Source of the DNA: an uncultured Burkholderiaceae bacterium
GTDB lineage: Bacteria; Pseudomonadota; Gammaproteobacteria; Burkholderiales; Burkholderiaceae
Direction: 5' to 3'
Assembly (NCBI GenBank): GCA_937862905.1
Contig: CALMCL010000113.1
Location: 1 to 36,764 of the forward strand
Length of the DNA: 36,764 nt
Position 1 is the stretch's first letter. Each line of letters starts with the position of its first letter. Made by a program: the position numbers and the translations under genes. Positions 24,701-33,273 of the stretch are shown in pieces. The notes under the pieces were generated by a model. The model saw nothing but the letters and a program-made list of their open reading frames with translations, was not told the origin of the DNA and searched no databases.

Positions 24701-25223
24701 GTATCATCGCCGCTGTGAAAATATGGTCGGATTGGTGTGGCAATGACGATGAATGCGCCACGTGGTCATCCCCTGCGACCAAAATCACGCCACCGTGTTT
24801 CGCTGTCCCCGCGTGGTTGAGGTGTTTGAGCGCATCTGCGCTGCGATCCACGCCGGGGCCTTTGCCGTACCACATGGCGAACACGCCGTCGTATTTGGCG
24901 GGGCCGATCAGTCCAACTTGTTGTGTGCCCCAACACGCTGTCGCGGCCAAATCTTCATTGATTGCTGGCGCGAAAGTCACGTGTGAGGATTCTAAATGTT
25001 TTTTTGCTCGCCACAACGCTTCATCCAAGCCGCCCAATGGTGAGCCGCGGTAGCCCGTGACGTAACCCGCTGTGTTTAAGCCCGCGGCCAAGTCTCGTTG
25101 GTGCTGCATCAAGGGCAAACGCACGAGGGCTTGAATGCCAGAGAGAAAAATTTGACCTTGGGTGGCGGTGTATTTGTCATCCATGCTGACGGCATGTAAT
25201 AGTTCGGATTGGGCTGCGTTCAC
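21729..25223 (-). CDS. Indolepyruvate ferredoxin oxidoreductase, fused alpha and beta subunits
   Basis: 1164-residue single-chain 2-oxoacid oxidoreductase that oxidatively decarboxylates aryl pyruvates such as indolepyruvate to acyl-CoA with ferredoxin as acceptor. The N-terminal pyrimidine-binding domain includes GYRGSPLGGLD (57-67). The TPP-binding domain follows with GIGCHAMAMAIYPDQ, GGEGATWIGQ and GDGTYFHSG (515-523). Cysteines 653, 656, 659 and 665 in CEGCGDCG and SNC fit an iron-sulfur cluster. The C-terminal gamma-type domain starts near GIGGTGVIAVGALIG (about 750). Start is a GTG at 25221-25223; the inner ATG at 25182-25184 (MDDKYTATQ) is an alternative, but relatives carry residues before the DDKYT block. 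The single-polypeptide form is typical of many proteobacteria. Confidence 0.92.
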   Translation of the reverse strand: MNAAQSELLHAVSMDDKYTATQGQIFLSGIQALVRLPLMQHQRDLAAGLNTAGYVTGYRGSPLGGLDEALWRAKKHLESSHVTFAPAINEDLAATACWGTQQVGLIGPAKYDGVFAMWYGKGPGVDRSADALKHLNHAGTAKHGGVILVAGDDHVAHSSSLPHQSDHIFTAAMIPMLYPCNVQEFLDLGIHAWAMSRFSGCAIGFKAIADTVESSASVDANPFRVDVKIPTDFAMPEGGLNIQLSSAGVNAVARAQEALMQDYKIYAALAYARENQLNRITIDSPVARLGIIASGKSYLDVFEALEQLGIDEAQAAEIGIRVYKVAMPWPLEPDGVREFAQGLDEILVVEEKRQIVEYQLKEQLYNWRDDVRPRVVGKFDEKGEWVAPRGEWLLTSKLDFSVAQVATVIASRIEKFYTSTVIAERLAMLQAKEELLNRAVNTPPRPPYYCSGCPHNTSTKVPDGSVALAGIGCHAMAMAIYPDQNKLMTHMGGEGATWIGQAAFTEVPHVFQNLGDGTYFHSGYLAIRAAVASKVNITYKILYNDAVAMTGGQPVDGVVTVPSIAQQMVAEGVQRIALVTEDVSRYADRSVLPASVTIHDRADMDDVQQELRTVTGTSVLIYDQVCAAEKRRRRKKGTLEDPKVFTFINDAVCEGCGDCGVQSNCVSILPKETEFGRKRSIDQSSCNKDYSCVNGFCPSFVTVSGDNVRIKKSKTGTAKDDHFGDLPDPVRPTSVTPYNILLNGIGGTGVIAVGALIGMAAHLEGKGVSVLDMTGMAQKNGAVTSHIRIADDVAKIHAQRIATGEADVVLGCDILTAGAHEAVAKMLKGRTRAVVNTHQQPTGKFAQDADWQFPMRDVQSLIEESIGQQAEFVDATKLATALMGDSIATNVFMVGFAYQKGLLPVSEAALLKGIDIIGVGVESNKKSFLWGRRAAFDLKRVEQIALPTQTILVQMPENLDRLITRRYDELVAYQDIAYADTYLALVKRVQAIESEQQLGKKLTTAIAKNAFKLMAYKDEYEVARLYTHPDFMNKIKQQFDGDVSLTFHLAPPLFAKRDSHGHLIKQSFGPWVMRAFGWLANMKHLRGGMWDVFGRTTERRMERTLRDEYLRTMGELASTVNADNHAALIELATLPEHVRGFGHVKEKSVLAYQKKRTELLRRIG

Positions 25224-25393
25224 GGTGTTTTTTCTAATGTTTTAGGTGGTGGAATGAACGTGAGTCCAGCCGACTCTCTGACTGTGTTGAATTGTGCACG
25301 CCCATCTCAATATGCAAGGGGTTGCCGCGCTCCCCCGCCTGTGCTTGATCCATGGCGGCGCGGCATTGCTTTGCTTTGTTGGTATTTTACCTG

Positions 25394-26140
25394 TTATCGT
25401 GCCAGCAATTGACGAATCCGTTCGATGTCTTTTGCCGCGCGCTGTGCATCGTCTTCGCATGTGCCACAATCAATGCCCGCTTGTTCAATTTTTGAACGCA
25501 ACTCACGCGTGGTCGCATCACTGCGCTCAAGCTGAGCCAGCACCGATTGTAAGGCTTGAACGATGGGGTCTGAATCGTTGACATTCACACCATAAGCGCT
25601 GAATTCGTGTTCATTTGTGGGTTTGCTGCCGACGATGTGTGCGGGATTGCCGACCGCCGTTGCACCCGCGGGCACTGGTTTGACCACCACGGCATTTGAG
25701 CCGATTTTTGCACCAGCACCGACGGTGAAGTTACCCAATACCTTTGCGCCTGCGCCAATGATGACACCAGCTTCAAGCGTTGGATGGCGTTTGGCCCCCT
25801 TGGTTAATGACGTGCCGCCAAGTGTCACACCTTGATAAATTGTACAATCGTCGCCAATTTCAGCCGTTTCACCAACCACAATGCCCATGCCGTGATCAAT
25901 GAACACACGCCGTCCAACCGTTGCGCCCGGATGGATTTCAATCCCCGTTAAACCACGTGAAAGGTGTGAAATAAAACGCGCTAACCAGCGAAAACGATGG
26001 ATCCAAAGCGTGTGTGCAATGCGATGGAAAAACAAAGCATGCAAACCAGGGTAGCACGTCAACACCTCCCACCATGAACGGGCGGCGGGGTCCTTGTGAC
26101 GAATGGTTTGGATGTCTTCTTTGAGGTGGGCGATGAGCAT
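25394..26140 (-). CDS. cysE: Serine O-acetyltransferase
   Basis: Transfers acetyl from acetyl-CoA to serine, the first step of cysteine synthesis. At 248 residues from the ATG at 26138-26140 it shows the N-terminal helical [23 protein letters not shown] and a left-handed beta helix of hexapeptide repeats ([30 protein letters not shown] through [16 protein letters not shown]). The catalytic Asp-His pair lies in FIDHGMG. A GTG start at 26182 is possible (262 residues), but the ATG matches the family start better. The C-terminal ~60 residues form a predicted helical tail longer than needed for cysteine feedback, with Cys in IDCGTCEDD. It follows trmJ, 97 bp away. Confidence 0.9.
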   Translation of the reverse strand: MLIAHLKEDIQTIRHKDPAARSWWEVLTCYPGLHALFFHRIAHTLWIHRFRWLARFISHLSRGLTGIEIHPGATVGRRVFIDHGMGIVVGETAEIGDDCTIYQGVTLGGTSLTKGAKRHPTLEAGVIIGAGAKVLGNFTVGAGAKIGSNAVVVKPVPAGATAVGNPAHIVGSKPTNEHEFSAYGVNVNDSDPIVQALQSVLAQLERSDATTRELRSKIEQAGIDCGTCEDDAQRAAKDIERIRQLLAR

Positions 26141-26237
26141 AAGCGGGGTTTCACAGTAAAAAACACAATCATTTAAGGTCACATCATAACCGATTGCGGA
26201 TCGGTTCGTCTGTGCCTTGCATTTTGGGTGAAATGCT

Positions 26238-27053
26238 TCAACCCTGCTTTTTTAACTGCTGCACCGCATTCGCCACACCACGTAAAAAGTTCACTTCGTT
26301 GGTGGTCAACTGGGTGCGTGAAAACAGCGCGCGCAAACGCGCCATGGTTTCGGTCGGGATGTCGGGGTTGATCATGCCAATGTCGGTCAACATGGCTTGC
26401 CAATGACCCAGCATGCCATCGAGTTGTGCCAAATCAACCGCATCCAACAGCACACCCGAGTGGCTGCTTGCGGGGATGTTGTCGCAAGAAATATCCTGTA
26501 ACGCCGCTTGGCGTAGGCTGTAAGTCATGACTTGAACGGCCTGCGCAAGGTTCAGCGAATTGTAGTCGGGATTGGCTTGAATTTGGCACAAGCGTTGGCA
26601 CAGCATCACCTCATCATTGACCAAACCGCTGCGCTCTGCGCCAAATACAAAAGCCACTTTAGGCGGTGTTTTGCCCTCAATCGTTGCTTGTTCAAACAAC
26701 GCCATCACCTCCGTCGCCGCTTCACCACTTGAACGCAAGGGCGGTGCGAGGTCGCGCGTGCGTGCGGAAAACGCAAATGCACAATTGACACCTTGCAAGG
26801 CGGTTGCCAAGTCAGGCACGATGACCGCTTCTTCCAGCACGTCAGTCGCACCGCTGGCCAAAGCAATCGCATCGGGTTGTGCACACATGTCAGGAAAGCG
26901 TGGTGAGGTGATGTACAACTCGCTCAAACCCATATTGGCCATCGCCCGTGCAACTTGGCCGACATTGCCCGGGTGGCTGGTGCGCACGAGGATGATGCGG
27001 ATGGATTTGAGCCAGTCGGTACGGGTGTTTGGATTGTTGGTTTTTGTCTGCAT
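26238..27053 (-). CDS. trmJ: tRNA (cytidine/uridine-2'-O-)-methyltransferase TrmJ
   Basis: SPOUT-family enzyme that methylates the 2'-hydroxyl of nucleotide 32 in tRNAs. At 271 residues it shows [25 protein letters not shown] near the start (substrate and knot entry), then [20 protein letters not shown] and [22 protein letters not shown], which form the trefoil knot and SAM pocket. A C-terminal helical extension is typical. The start at 27051-27053 gives a short polar leader. It is divergent from suhB, a pairing seen in other betaproteobacteria. Confidence 0.92.
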   Translation of the reverse strand: MQTKTNNPNTRTDWLKSIRIILVRTSHPGNVGQVARAMANMGLSELYITSPRFPDMCAQPDAIALASGATDVLEEAVIVPDLATALQGVNCAFAFSARTRDLAPPLRSSGEAATEVMALFEQATIEGKTPPKVAFVFGAERSGLVNDEVMLCQRLCQIQANPDYNSLNLAQAVQVMTYSLRQAALQDISCDNIPASSHSGVLLDAVDLAQLDGMLGHWQAMLTDIGMINPDIPTETMARLRALFSRTQLTTNEVNFLRGVANAVQQLKKQG

Positions 27054-27224
27054 GATGGGGTATCTATTTGAATGTGGGCGTGTTTTTTGCTATTTTAGCA
27101 AACGATCGCGTGTCAAAAGTGCGCAATATACACGAAAACTACAGTAAAATAGCACGGTTATTGCGCTTTCCTTCCGAGGCTGGCGTTTTTGCTCATATAA
27201 AATTAAGACCGATAGGACCCCCTC

Positions 27225-28007
27225 ATGCATCCGATGCTCAATACCGCCGTCACGGCCGCTCGCGCAGCAGCGCAAATCATCACCCGCGCCAGCATGAACC
27301 TTGACCAAGTTAAAATCAGCCAAAAGGGCGTGCAAGATTTGGTGACTGAGATTGATCATGCAGCTGAAGATGTGATCAAAGCGACCTTGTTGGAAGCCTA
27401 CCCAAAACATGCTTTTTTGGGCGAAGAGTCGGGGCTGACAGGTCATGTCAATTCAAACCACAAATGGATCGTTGATCCGATTGATGGCACCAATAATTTC
27501 ATTCATGGCTACCCGCACTATGCGGTGTGCATCGCGTTGGAAATCGATGGCAAAGTTGAGCACGGTTTGATTTATAACCCATGCACCAATGATTTGTTCA
27601 CCGCGAGTCGTGGTTCGGGTGCGTTTTTGAACAACCGCCGCATCCGTGTTTCGGGTCGCATTCGCCTGTCGGACGCCTTGTTGTCAACGGCAATTCCTTC
27701 TAAAGAGTTGAAAATCAATCCATCGTTGGTGACTTTGCAAACCAGTTTGCGTTTTAATGCATCAGGTTTGCGCTACTCAGGCTCATCGGCTTTGGACTTG
27801 GCGTATGTGGCTGCGGGTCACATTGATGGGTTCATCGGTGTTGGCTTGTCACCATGGGACATCGCTGCGGGCGCGTTGTTGGTGAAAGAGGCGGGTGGTT
27901 TAATCACCGATTTGGCGGGTGAGGGTGACTTCATGAGCGGCTCCATTGTGGCGGCCGCCCCCAAAATCTTGCCGCACTTGTTGCGCGAAATCAATCCTGC
28001 CGAGTGA
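27225..28007 (+). CDS. suhB: Inositol-1-monophosphatase family protein
   Basis: 260-residue Mg2+-dependent phosphatase of the IMPase fold. Metal ligands are visible: Glu67/Glu68 in LGEESGLTG, Asp84 and Asp87 in DPIDGTNNF, and Asp in SPWDIAAGALLV. In E. coli, SuhB hydrolyses inositol phosphate and also helps ribosomal RNA maturation by joining the antitermination complex; the second role is possible here but not visible. An AGGA lies about 9 bases before the ATG at 27225. The gene is divergent from trmJ and is followed by stacked hairpins. Confidence 0.9.
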   Translation: MHPMLNTAVTAARAAAQIITRASMNLDQVKISQKGVQDLVTEIDHAAEDVIKATLLEAYPKHAFLGEESGLTGHVNSNHKWIVDPIDGTNNFIHGYPHYAVCIALEIDGKVEHGLIYNPCTNDLFTASRGSGAFLNNRRIRVSGRIRLSDALLSTAIPSKELKINPSLVTLQTSLRFNASGLRYSGSSALDLAYVAAGHIDGFIGVGLSPWDIAAGALLVKEAGGLITDLAGEGDFMSGSIVAAAPKILPHLLREINPAE

Positions 28008-28013
28008 GTTTCA

Positions 28014-28123
28014 AGCGAATTGTGATTCGCTGGCAAAAAACATGCACCCCAGCACATCTGCTTTTGAGTTGATCGGCTGGGGTGTGTTGTTTTTGGCGGC
28101 TGGATTGTTTATTTTATCCAGCC
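28014..28123 (+). terminator. Stacked hairpins and terminator after suhB
   Basis: Three hairpins follow the suhB stop: AGCGAAT/ATTCGCT (28014-28031), CACCCCAGC (28045-28053) with GCTGGGGTG (28076-28084) followed by TGTTGTTTTT, and GGCTGGA (28098-28104) with TCCAGCC (28117-28123). The second is the best terminator. They fill much of the gene-free stretch 28008-28362. The remainder, before mutS, has an isolated TATAAT at 28190 without a clear -35. Confidence 0.6.
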
Positions 28124-28134
28124 AAATTGTTTAA
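28042..28134 (+). CDS. Possible 30-residue membrane peptide (doubtful)
   Basis: A 30-codon frame starting at ATG 28042 reads MHPSTSAFELIGWG and continues as a single hydrophobic helix (VLFLAAGLFILSSQIV), ending in TAA. It looks like a small single-pass membrane protein. Against it, there is no Shine-Dalgarno and it coincides with the suhB terminator hairpins, whose base pairing could explain the sequence. Only conservation across relatives would settle it. Confidence 0.22.
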   Translation: MHPSTSAFELIGWGVLFLAAGLFILSSQIV

Positions 28135-28362
28135 AAAGCATCCAAGTAAGCCTTGATTTCTCCGAGTCGGTTTGAATGTTGTGCCTGAGTATAATTTGTA
28201 CCAGAATCATTTAGATCCATTCGTCAATTCAATACCATCAAAAGGCGATGACTCGGTTTCGATCCGTTCTTGTTCGATCCTGTGAATGGATCCGCTGAAG
28301 CAATGGACTTACAATGAACTCCATTTTCGCCTCTTTCATTTTTCATTTTAAAAAGCACACGC

Positions 28363-30951
28363 ATGACCACGCCTGTTAAAAATTCTCCAATGATCACGCA
28401 ATATCTGGGCATCAAGGCCGCGCATCCTGAGACCTTGCTGTTTTATCGCATGGGCGATTTTTACGAATTGTTTTTTGATGACGCCGTTAAGGCTTCGCGC
28501 TTATTGGGCATTTCGTTGACCTCGCGTGGCACATCGAACGGTGAGCCGATCAAAATGGCGGGCGTGCCATACCATTCGGCGGAGCAATATTTGGTGAAAC
28601 TGCTGTCACTGGGGGAATCAGTGGCGATTTGTGAGCAAATCGGTGATCCCGCAACCAGCAAAGGCCCCGTGGAGCGCAAAGTGATGCGCATCCTCACACC
28701 GGGTACGGTGTCGGATGCGGCATTGCTCAAGGACAAATCCGATGCGTATGTGATGGCGGCACACACCAAAGGTTCGGGCAATGGTGCGATGCTTGGTTTG
28801 GCGTGGTTGAACATGGCGAATGGTGAGTTTTCGGTCACAGAAGTGCCTGCACGTGAATGGGCGAGTTGGGTGGAGCAAATTCATCCGTCTGAAATGGTGC
28901 TGTCGGATCGACATATGGCGGACACGGTGCGCCCTGCATTTGAGTGTGTATTCACACCGCTGCCCGACAAGTTTTTTCATGCCGACAAAGGGGAGGCGGC
29001 TTTGTTGGCGCAATTGTCAGCGAAGCATTTGGCGAATTTGGATGCAGAGCACCTGACCGTTGGCTTGTCGGCGATCGGTGCCTTGTTGCATTATGCGCAA
29101 CACACGCAAGGACAGGCTTTGCGCCATGTGCAGGGCTTGACCGTGGTGCGCAGCGAGCATTATTTGACTTTGGATGCGGCGACCCGTCGCAACCTCGAAA
29201 TCACTGAGACTTTGCGTGGGCAAGAGTCGCCGACGTTGTTTTCTTTGTTGGATGGCTGTGCGACCAGCATGGGTTCGCGTTTGCTGAAGCGCTGGTTGCA
29301 TCATCCTTTGCGCCATGCAGCGACGGTGTTGGCGCGGCAAACGGCGATTGGGACTTTATTAAATCAACGCACACACATGGCTTTGCGCCCACACCTTGCG
29401 GCTTTGTGTGATGTGGAGCGCATCAGTGCGCGCATTGCTTTGAATACGGTGCGTCCAAAGGAATTGGCGGCTTTACGCGACAGCGTGATGCAGTTGGATG
29501 CGGTGCGTGCGGTGTTGCCTGATGCACAAGGTGGTGAGTTGTTGGACATGCTCGCACAAGCGGTGCGGGCACCCGATGGTTTGCTGGAATTGTTGCAGCG
29601 AGCGGTGCTGAATGAGCCCGCCACATTTGTGCGTGAGGGCGGTGTGATCGCCGATGGTTTTGATGCGCAGCTTGATGAATACCGTGGTTTACAAACCAAC
29701 AGCGGTGCGTTTTTGTTGGATTTGGAAGCCCGTGAACGCGAACGCACGGGCATTGCAGGGTTGAAGGTCGAATACAATCGCGTGCATGGTTTTTACATTG
29801 AACTGACCCATGCGCAGGCGAAAGATGCCGCATTGCCCGTTGATTATCAACGCCGACAAACGTTGAAAAATGCGGAGCGTTTCATCACGCCTGAGTTGAA
29901 AGCATTTGAAGACAAGGCTTTGTCGGCGCAATCGTTGGCACTGGCGCGCGAAAAATATTTATTTGAGCAATTGTTGATCGCGTTGCAGCCATTCGTCGGT
30001 GGTTTGCAGCAGCTTGCGCGTGTGTTGGCACAACTCGATGTGCTGAGCAACCTTGCCGAACGTGCGCGCACATTGAATTGGCATCCGCCGCATTTGACCG
30101 ATGTGCCGTGCATCCACATCCACAAAGGCCGCCATCCTGTGGTTGAACAGCAGGTCACGCCGTTCATCGCCAATGATTGTCATTTGTCAGCAGATGAGCG
30201 GTTGTGGGTCATCACAGGACCGAACATGGGCGGTAAGTCGACCTTCATGCGTCAAGTGGCGCTCATCACTTTGCTGGCGTATTGTGGCAGTTTTGTTCCG
30301 GCTGAGCATGTCACGCTGGGGCCGATTGATCGTATTTTCACCCGCATCGGCGCGGCGGACGACCTTGCCGGCGGGCGCTCAACGTTTATGGTGGAGATGA
30401 CTGAGGCGGCACAAATTTTGCAGCACGCCACGCCAAACAGCCTTGTGCTGATGGATGAAATCGGTCGAGGCACATCGACTTTTGATGGTTTGGCTTTGGC
30501 GATGGCGATTGCCCAGTCTTTATTGAACATGCAACAAAGTTTAACTTTATTTGCGACCCATTATTTTGAGCTGACCCAACTGGCCACCACGGCCTTGCAT
30601 GTGAAAAATGTGCATTTGTCCGCGATCGAAGAGCGTGAGTCCATCGTGTTTTTACATCAAGTGCAAGAAGGGCCGGCCAGTAAAAGTTATGGTTTGCAGG
30701 TCGCCCACCTTGCAGGTGTGCCGCGCGTGGTGGTGGCGGCGGCGCGCAAACATTTGGCGGAGCTTGAAGCGCAACAGGCTGCGCACACGCAGTTTGACTT
30801 GTTCAGTGCACCTGTGGCGGAGGAGGAAACACCCGCACACATCGAATACGCAACGCACCCGTTGTTGGAAGAGTTTGCCCAACTCAATCCCGATGAGATG
30901 ACGCCGCGACAGGCGCTGGATGCGCTGTACGCACTGAAGAAACTGGGCTGA
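28363..30951 (+). CDS. mutS: DNA mismatch repair protein MutS
   Basis: Mismatch sensor and ATPase of post-replicative repair. The 862 residues match the E. coli protein (853). The mismatch wedge Phe33-x-Glu35 is in [11 protein letters not shown]. The ATPase has Walker [11 protein letters not shown] (619-628), Walker [17 protein letters not shown], and the signature region [10 protein letters not shown]. Near the C-terminus QFDLFSAP is a likely sliding-clamp binding motif, and the last residues ([17 protein letters not shown]) form the tetramer-forming helices. The ribosome site before the ATG at 28363 is weak. The gene ends at a strong terminator and is the last core gene before the AT-rich island. 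Confidence 0.97.
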   Translation: MTTPVKNSPMITQYLGIKAAHPETLLFYRMGDFYELFFDDAVKASRLLGISLTSRGTSNGEPIKMAGVPYHSAEQYLVKLLSLGESVAICEQIGDPATSKGPVERKVMRILTPGTVSDAALLKDKSDAYVMAAHTKGSGNGAMLGLAWLNMANGEFSVTEVPAREWASWVEQIHPSEMVLSDRHMADTVRPAFECVFTPLPDKFFHADKGEAALLAQLSAKHLANLDAEHLTVGLSAIGALLHYAQHTQGQALRHVQGLTVVRSEHYLTLDAATRRNLEITETLRGQESPTLFSLLDGCATSMGSRLLKRWLHHPLRHAATVLARQTAIGTLLNQRTHMALRPHLAALCDVERISARIALNTVRPKELAALRDSVMQLDAVRAVLPDAQGGELLDMLAQAVRAPDGLLELLQRAVLNEPATFVREGGVIADGFDAQLDEYRGLQTNSGAFLLDLEARERERTGIAGLKVEYNRVHGFYIELTHAQAKDAALPVDYQRRQTLKNAERFITPELKAFEDKALSAQSLALAREKYLFEQLLIALQPFVGGLQQLARVLAQLDVLSNLAERARTLNWHPPHLTDVPCIHIHKGRHPVVEQQVTPFIANDCHLSADERLWVITGPNMGGKSTFMRQVALITLLAYCGSFVPAEHVTLGPIDRIFTRIGAADDLAGGRSTFMVEMTEAAQILQHATPNSLVLMDEIGRGTSTFDGLALAMAIAQSLLNMQQSLTLFATHYFELTQLATTALHVKNVHLSAIEERESIVFLHQVQEGPASKSYGLQVAHLAGVPRVVVAAARKHLAELEAQQAAHTQFDLFSAPVAEEETPAHIEYATHPLLEEFAQLNPDEMTPRQALDALYALKKLG

Positions 30952-31011
30952 TGTCAATGATGCTGAAATGATGGCCGTGATAGCCGTGCTGGGAGTGGTG
31001 AGAATGACATG

Positions 31012-31047
31012 AAAAAAGGCGACTTGAATAAGTCGCCTTTTTCTTTT
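31012..31047 (+). terminator. Rho-independent terminator after mutS
   Basis: GGCGACTT (31018-31025) and AAGTCGCC (31030-31037) form a stem with a four-base loop, flanked by A-runs and a T-run. It lies 60 bases after the mutS stop, at the left end of the gene-free stretch 30952-31442. Confidence 0.92.
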
Positions 31048-31167
31048 ACACACGCTACTGGGTTTCTGAGTCAAAAATACAATAAAATCAAATAGTTATA
31101 ACTGGTATGAAACCTTACCTGATGATTTAATTTGTCAAAATTGTAACTGTCGGTTAAAAATTTTAGT

Positions 31168-31208
31168 AAAAAAGGCTTCATTTTATTGAATGAAGCTTTT
31201 TTTGCTTT
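31168..31208 (+). terminator. Second rho-independent terminator
   Basis: GCTTCATT (31175-31182) pairs with AATGAAGC (31189-31196), preceded by A6 and followed by T7. It ends no annotated gene: 120 bp separate it from the mutS terminator. Either a short RNA is made from 31048-31208, or it is left over from rearrangement. No convincing promoter is seen between the two. The sequence on to 31375 holds nothing recognised. Confidence 0.75.
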
Positions 31209-31375
31209 TTGAGTCAGCCCTGAAAGATTTTTCCATCCTTCTTGTAGTTGCTTTTGGATTTTCTTTTAACCTAAATGCCAACATCCATATTTTCACATCT
31301 CAAGTTGCTTCACCTCCATCTTCGGCAGTAAGCGTTGCTTAAAAAATAACTTATCCTGCACAAAGAGCTGAAAAG

Positions 31376-31400
31376 ACTCTAAAAGTGGAACCCTTAAAAA
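31376..31400. repeat. IS-end-like remnant, left copy
   Basis: CTAAAAGTGGAACCCTT at 31381-31397 matches CTAAAAGTAGAACCCTT near 36741 at 16 of 17 positions in the same orientation. At both places a gene is broken next to it. I take it as the remains of an insertion sequence end; the family is not identified. Confidence 0.45.
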
Positions 31401-31442
31401 GGTCGCCATGTACTAGCCAGTCTGAATTAGTAAAGTACAGTT

Positions 31443-31544
31443 TTATAAAAGTGCTTTTACGTAAGCAAATCCAACTCCTGAAGTGGCTACTATGACAACT
31501 GCTGTTTTTAAGCTTAATGAAGTTTCTTTTATCTGCCTTGTCAT
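31443..31544 (-). pseudogene. Remnant of a short-chain dehydrogenase gene (N-terminus only)
   Basis: A 33-codon frame begins three bases after the tautomerase stop. It contains LKTAVVIVATSGVGFAYVKALL-like sequence, clearly the nucleotide-binding start of an SDR (normally LKTAVVTGATSGIG), but with the TG of the glycine motif changed to IV. It stops at TAA 31443-31445, where about 250 codons would be expected. The IS-like sequence at 31376-31400 lies just beyond. It looks like a gene cut by an insertion event and decaying. Confidence 0.55.
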
Positions 31545-31547
31545 AAC

Positions 31548-31910
31548 TCAGTTTCCAAAACTCCAGCAATCAGGTTCAACTTCAATTAAATTAACAATGA
31601 CATTCTCTGATTTAATTGGCGTATCAGTCGAAATTAAACGGGAAACCCGCTGGAAGAAATTGGTTTTCACGACAGAGCCCCTTCCTTTATTGCATGTGAT
31701 TTGAATAAAGCACCACGGCGAGGTATGGCAAATACCTTTATATTCAGGTGTAATTTTCATATACTCAGAATCATGCCCTGAGATGATTTGAAATTGATCG
31801 CTTGTATCGACGTTAAAACATTCAACCATCGCCTGTTGAACTGCTTTCCCTACTGCTTGTCCATGTGTTGTCAAAATATCATTTGACACTTCTATTCTAG
31901 TAAATGGCAT
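31548..31910 (-). CDS. Tautomerase family protein
   Basis: 120-residue protein of the tautomerase superfamily (4-oxalocrotonate tautomerase / MSAD-like, Tautomerase_2 type). The ATG at 31908-31910 places proline directly after methionine (MPFTRIEV), as needed for the catalytic N-terminal Pro, with AAGG about 9 bases upstream; the longer frame from 31949 would bury it. The C-terminus reads EVEPDCWSFGN and stops. Relatives usually continue GxAQY for a few residues, so the tail may be slightly short. It lies 71 bp after the SHMT paralogue in the same direction, and probably acts on an intermediate of the same pathway. Confidence 0.8.
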   Translation of the reverse strand: MPFTRIEVSNDILTTHGQAVGKAVQQAMVECFNVDTSDQFQIISGHDSEYMKITPEYKGICHTSPWCFIQITCNKGRGSVVKTNFFQRVSRLISTDTPIKSENVIVNLIEVEPDCWSFGN

Positions 31911-31981
31911 AACCAACCTTTTTATTAATTTTGACAGTAACGATTGCAATGCTCATATTTATGAGCATTGCAAAATTGAAA

Positions 31982-33262
31982 TCAATCTGCTGTTGCCATA
32001 GAGTAGCTTTCGAATTTGACCGACTGATATGCAGGAAAATGCTCCGCAAGCCTTTTAATTTTCTTGCGAACTTCATTTCGAACATTTTGATTTTCTGGTT
32101 TGTCCAGCACATCTGCAATACAATGCGTTAACTCAATAATTTCTTTAGGGCCGAATCCTCGTGTTGTCATAGCAGCTGTTCCCAATCGAATACCACTTGT
32201 CACCATAGGACTTAATGGGTCGTTTGGAATCGAATTTTTATTAGTCGTAACATTCACAGTTGCTAATAAATTCTCTGCTTCTTTACCTGTCAAATTCTTT
32301 GAGCGTAAGTCAACCAATACTAAGTGACTTTCAGTGCGTCCAGAAATGATTCTAAATCCGCGCTCTACGAGCACATCGGCCATAATTTTGCAATTGAATA
32401 GCACTTGGCTTTGATACTCAACAAACTCCAGACTCTGAGCTTCTTTAAAACAAACGGCTTTTGCTGCAATGATATGTAACAATGGGCCGCCTTGTGTACG
32501 CGGGAAAATTGAACTGTCTAATTGCTTCGCATATTTCTGCTTTGCTAAAATCAATCCACCTCGAGGCCCGCGTAAGGTTTTGTGTGTTGTACTACCAATC
32601 ACATCTGCAAATGGTACTGGTGATGGATAGACGCCAGCCGCAATCAGACCAGCATAATGTGCCATGTCAACAAATAATATTGCCTTAACCTCATCGGCAA
32701 TCTGCCTCAATTTTCTCCAATCAATTTTCAATGAGTAAGCAGATGCGCCACCAATAATCATCTTTGGTTTATGAGAATGTGCTAACACTTTGATTTGCTC
32801 ATAATCAATTTCTTCTCTCTCATTCAAACCATAGCTAATAGCCTTATAAATCTGCCCACTCAAATTCACAGAACTTCCATGTGTTAAATGTCCACCTTGC
32901 TCCAAATCCAGCCCTAAAATAGTGTCACCAGGCTTTAAAAACGCATTAAAAATGGCATGATTAGCTTGTGAGCCTGAGTGAGGCTGAACATTTGCATATT
33001 CAGCACCAAATAATTTTTTTGCTCTATCAATTGCAAGTTGCTCCACACCATCCACATGCTCACAACCACCGTAGTAACGTCGCCCTGGGTAACCTTCTGC
33101 ATATTTGTTTGTTAATACACTACCTGCGGCCTCTAAAACTGCCTGGCTGACATAGTTTTCAGATGCAATAAGTTCAATGTGAGTCTCTTGACGAATAGCT
33201 TCTTGCTTCATGAAGCCATACACCTCAGAGTCGCTGTCATGCAAATTATTTAAGTTAATCAT
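31982..33262 (-). CDS. Serine hydroxymethyltransferase paralogue
   Basis: 426-residue PLP enzyme close to GlyA. The active site is present: Glu56 in [13 protein letters not shown], Lys228 in [13 protein letters not shown], and the carboxylate-binding Arg in SGIRLGT. Several conserved loops differ from the housekeeping enzyme as I remember E. coli Gly[17 protein letters not shown] for [22 protein letters not shown] for FPGGQGGP, and [10 protein letters not shown] for GTPAITRRGF. With an amino-acid-type oxygenase in the operon it may cleave or build a beta-hydroxy amino acid rather than serve one-carbon metabolism. The genome's main glyA should lie elsewhere. AAGGAAAT precedes the ATG; the transporter stop is 11 bp upstream. 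Confidence 0.88.
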   Translation of the reverse strand: MINLNNLHDSDSEVYGFMKQEAIRQETHIELIASENYVSQAVLEAAGSVLTNKYAEGYPGRRYYGGCEHVDGVEQLAIDRAKKLFGAEYANVQPHSGSQANHAIFNAFLKPGDTILGLDLEQGGHLTHGSSVNLSGQIYKAISYGLNEREEIDYEQIKVLAHSHKPKMIIGGASAYSLKIDWRKLRQIADEVKAILFVDMAHYAGLIAAGVYPSPVPFADVIGSTTHKTLRGPRGGLILAKQKYAKQLDSSIFPRTQGGPLLHIIAAKAVCFKEAQSLEFVEYQSQVLFNCKIMADVLVERGFRIISGRTESHLVLVDLRSKNLTGKEAENLLATVNVTTNKNSIPNDPLSPMVTSGIRLGTAAMTTRGFGPKEIIELTHCIADVLDKPENQNVRNEVRKKIKRLAEHFPAYQSVKFESYSMATAD

Positions 33263-33273
33263 TTTTATTTCCT

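Noticed and set aside
25320..25362. TGCCGCGC/GCGCGGCA inverted pair between the oxidoreductase and cysE genes
   Set aside because: No U-tract on either side in the right place for a terminator; too little to name a function.
27089..27116. TTGACA on the minus strand as a trmJ promoter
   Set aside because: The -35 is perfect but no acceptable -10 is found at 16-18 bp spacing.
31351..31569. 72-codon frame on the minus strand
   Set aside because: Overlaps the tautomerase end and the SDR remnant in another frame and crosses the IS-like scar; no domain seen.
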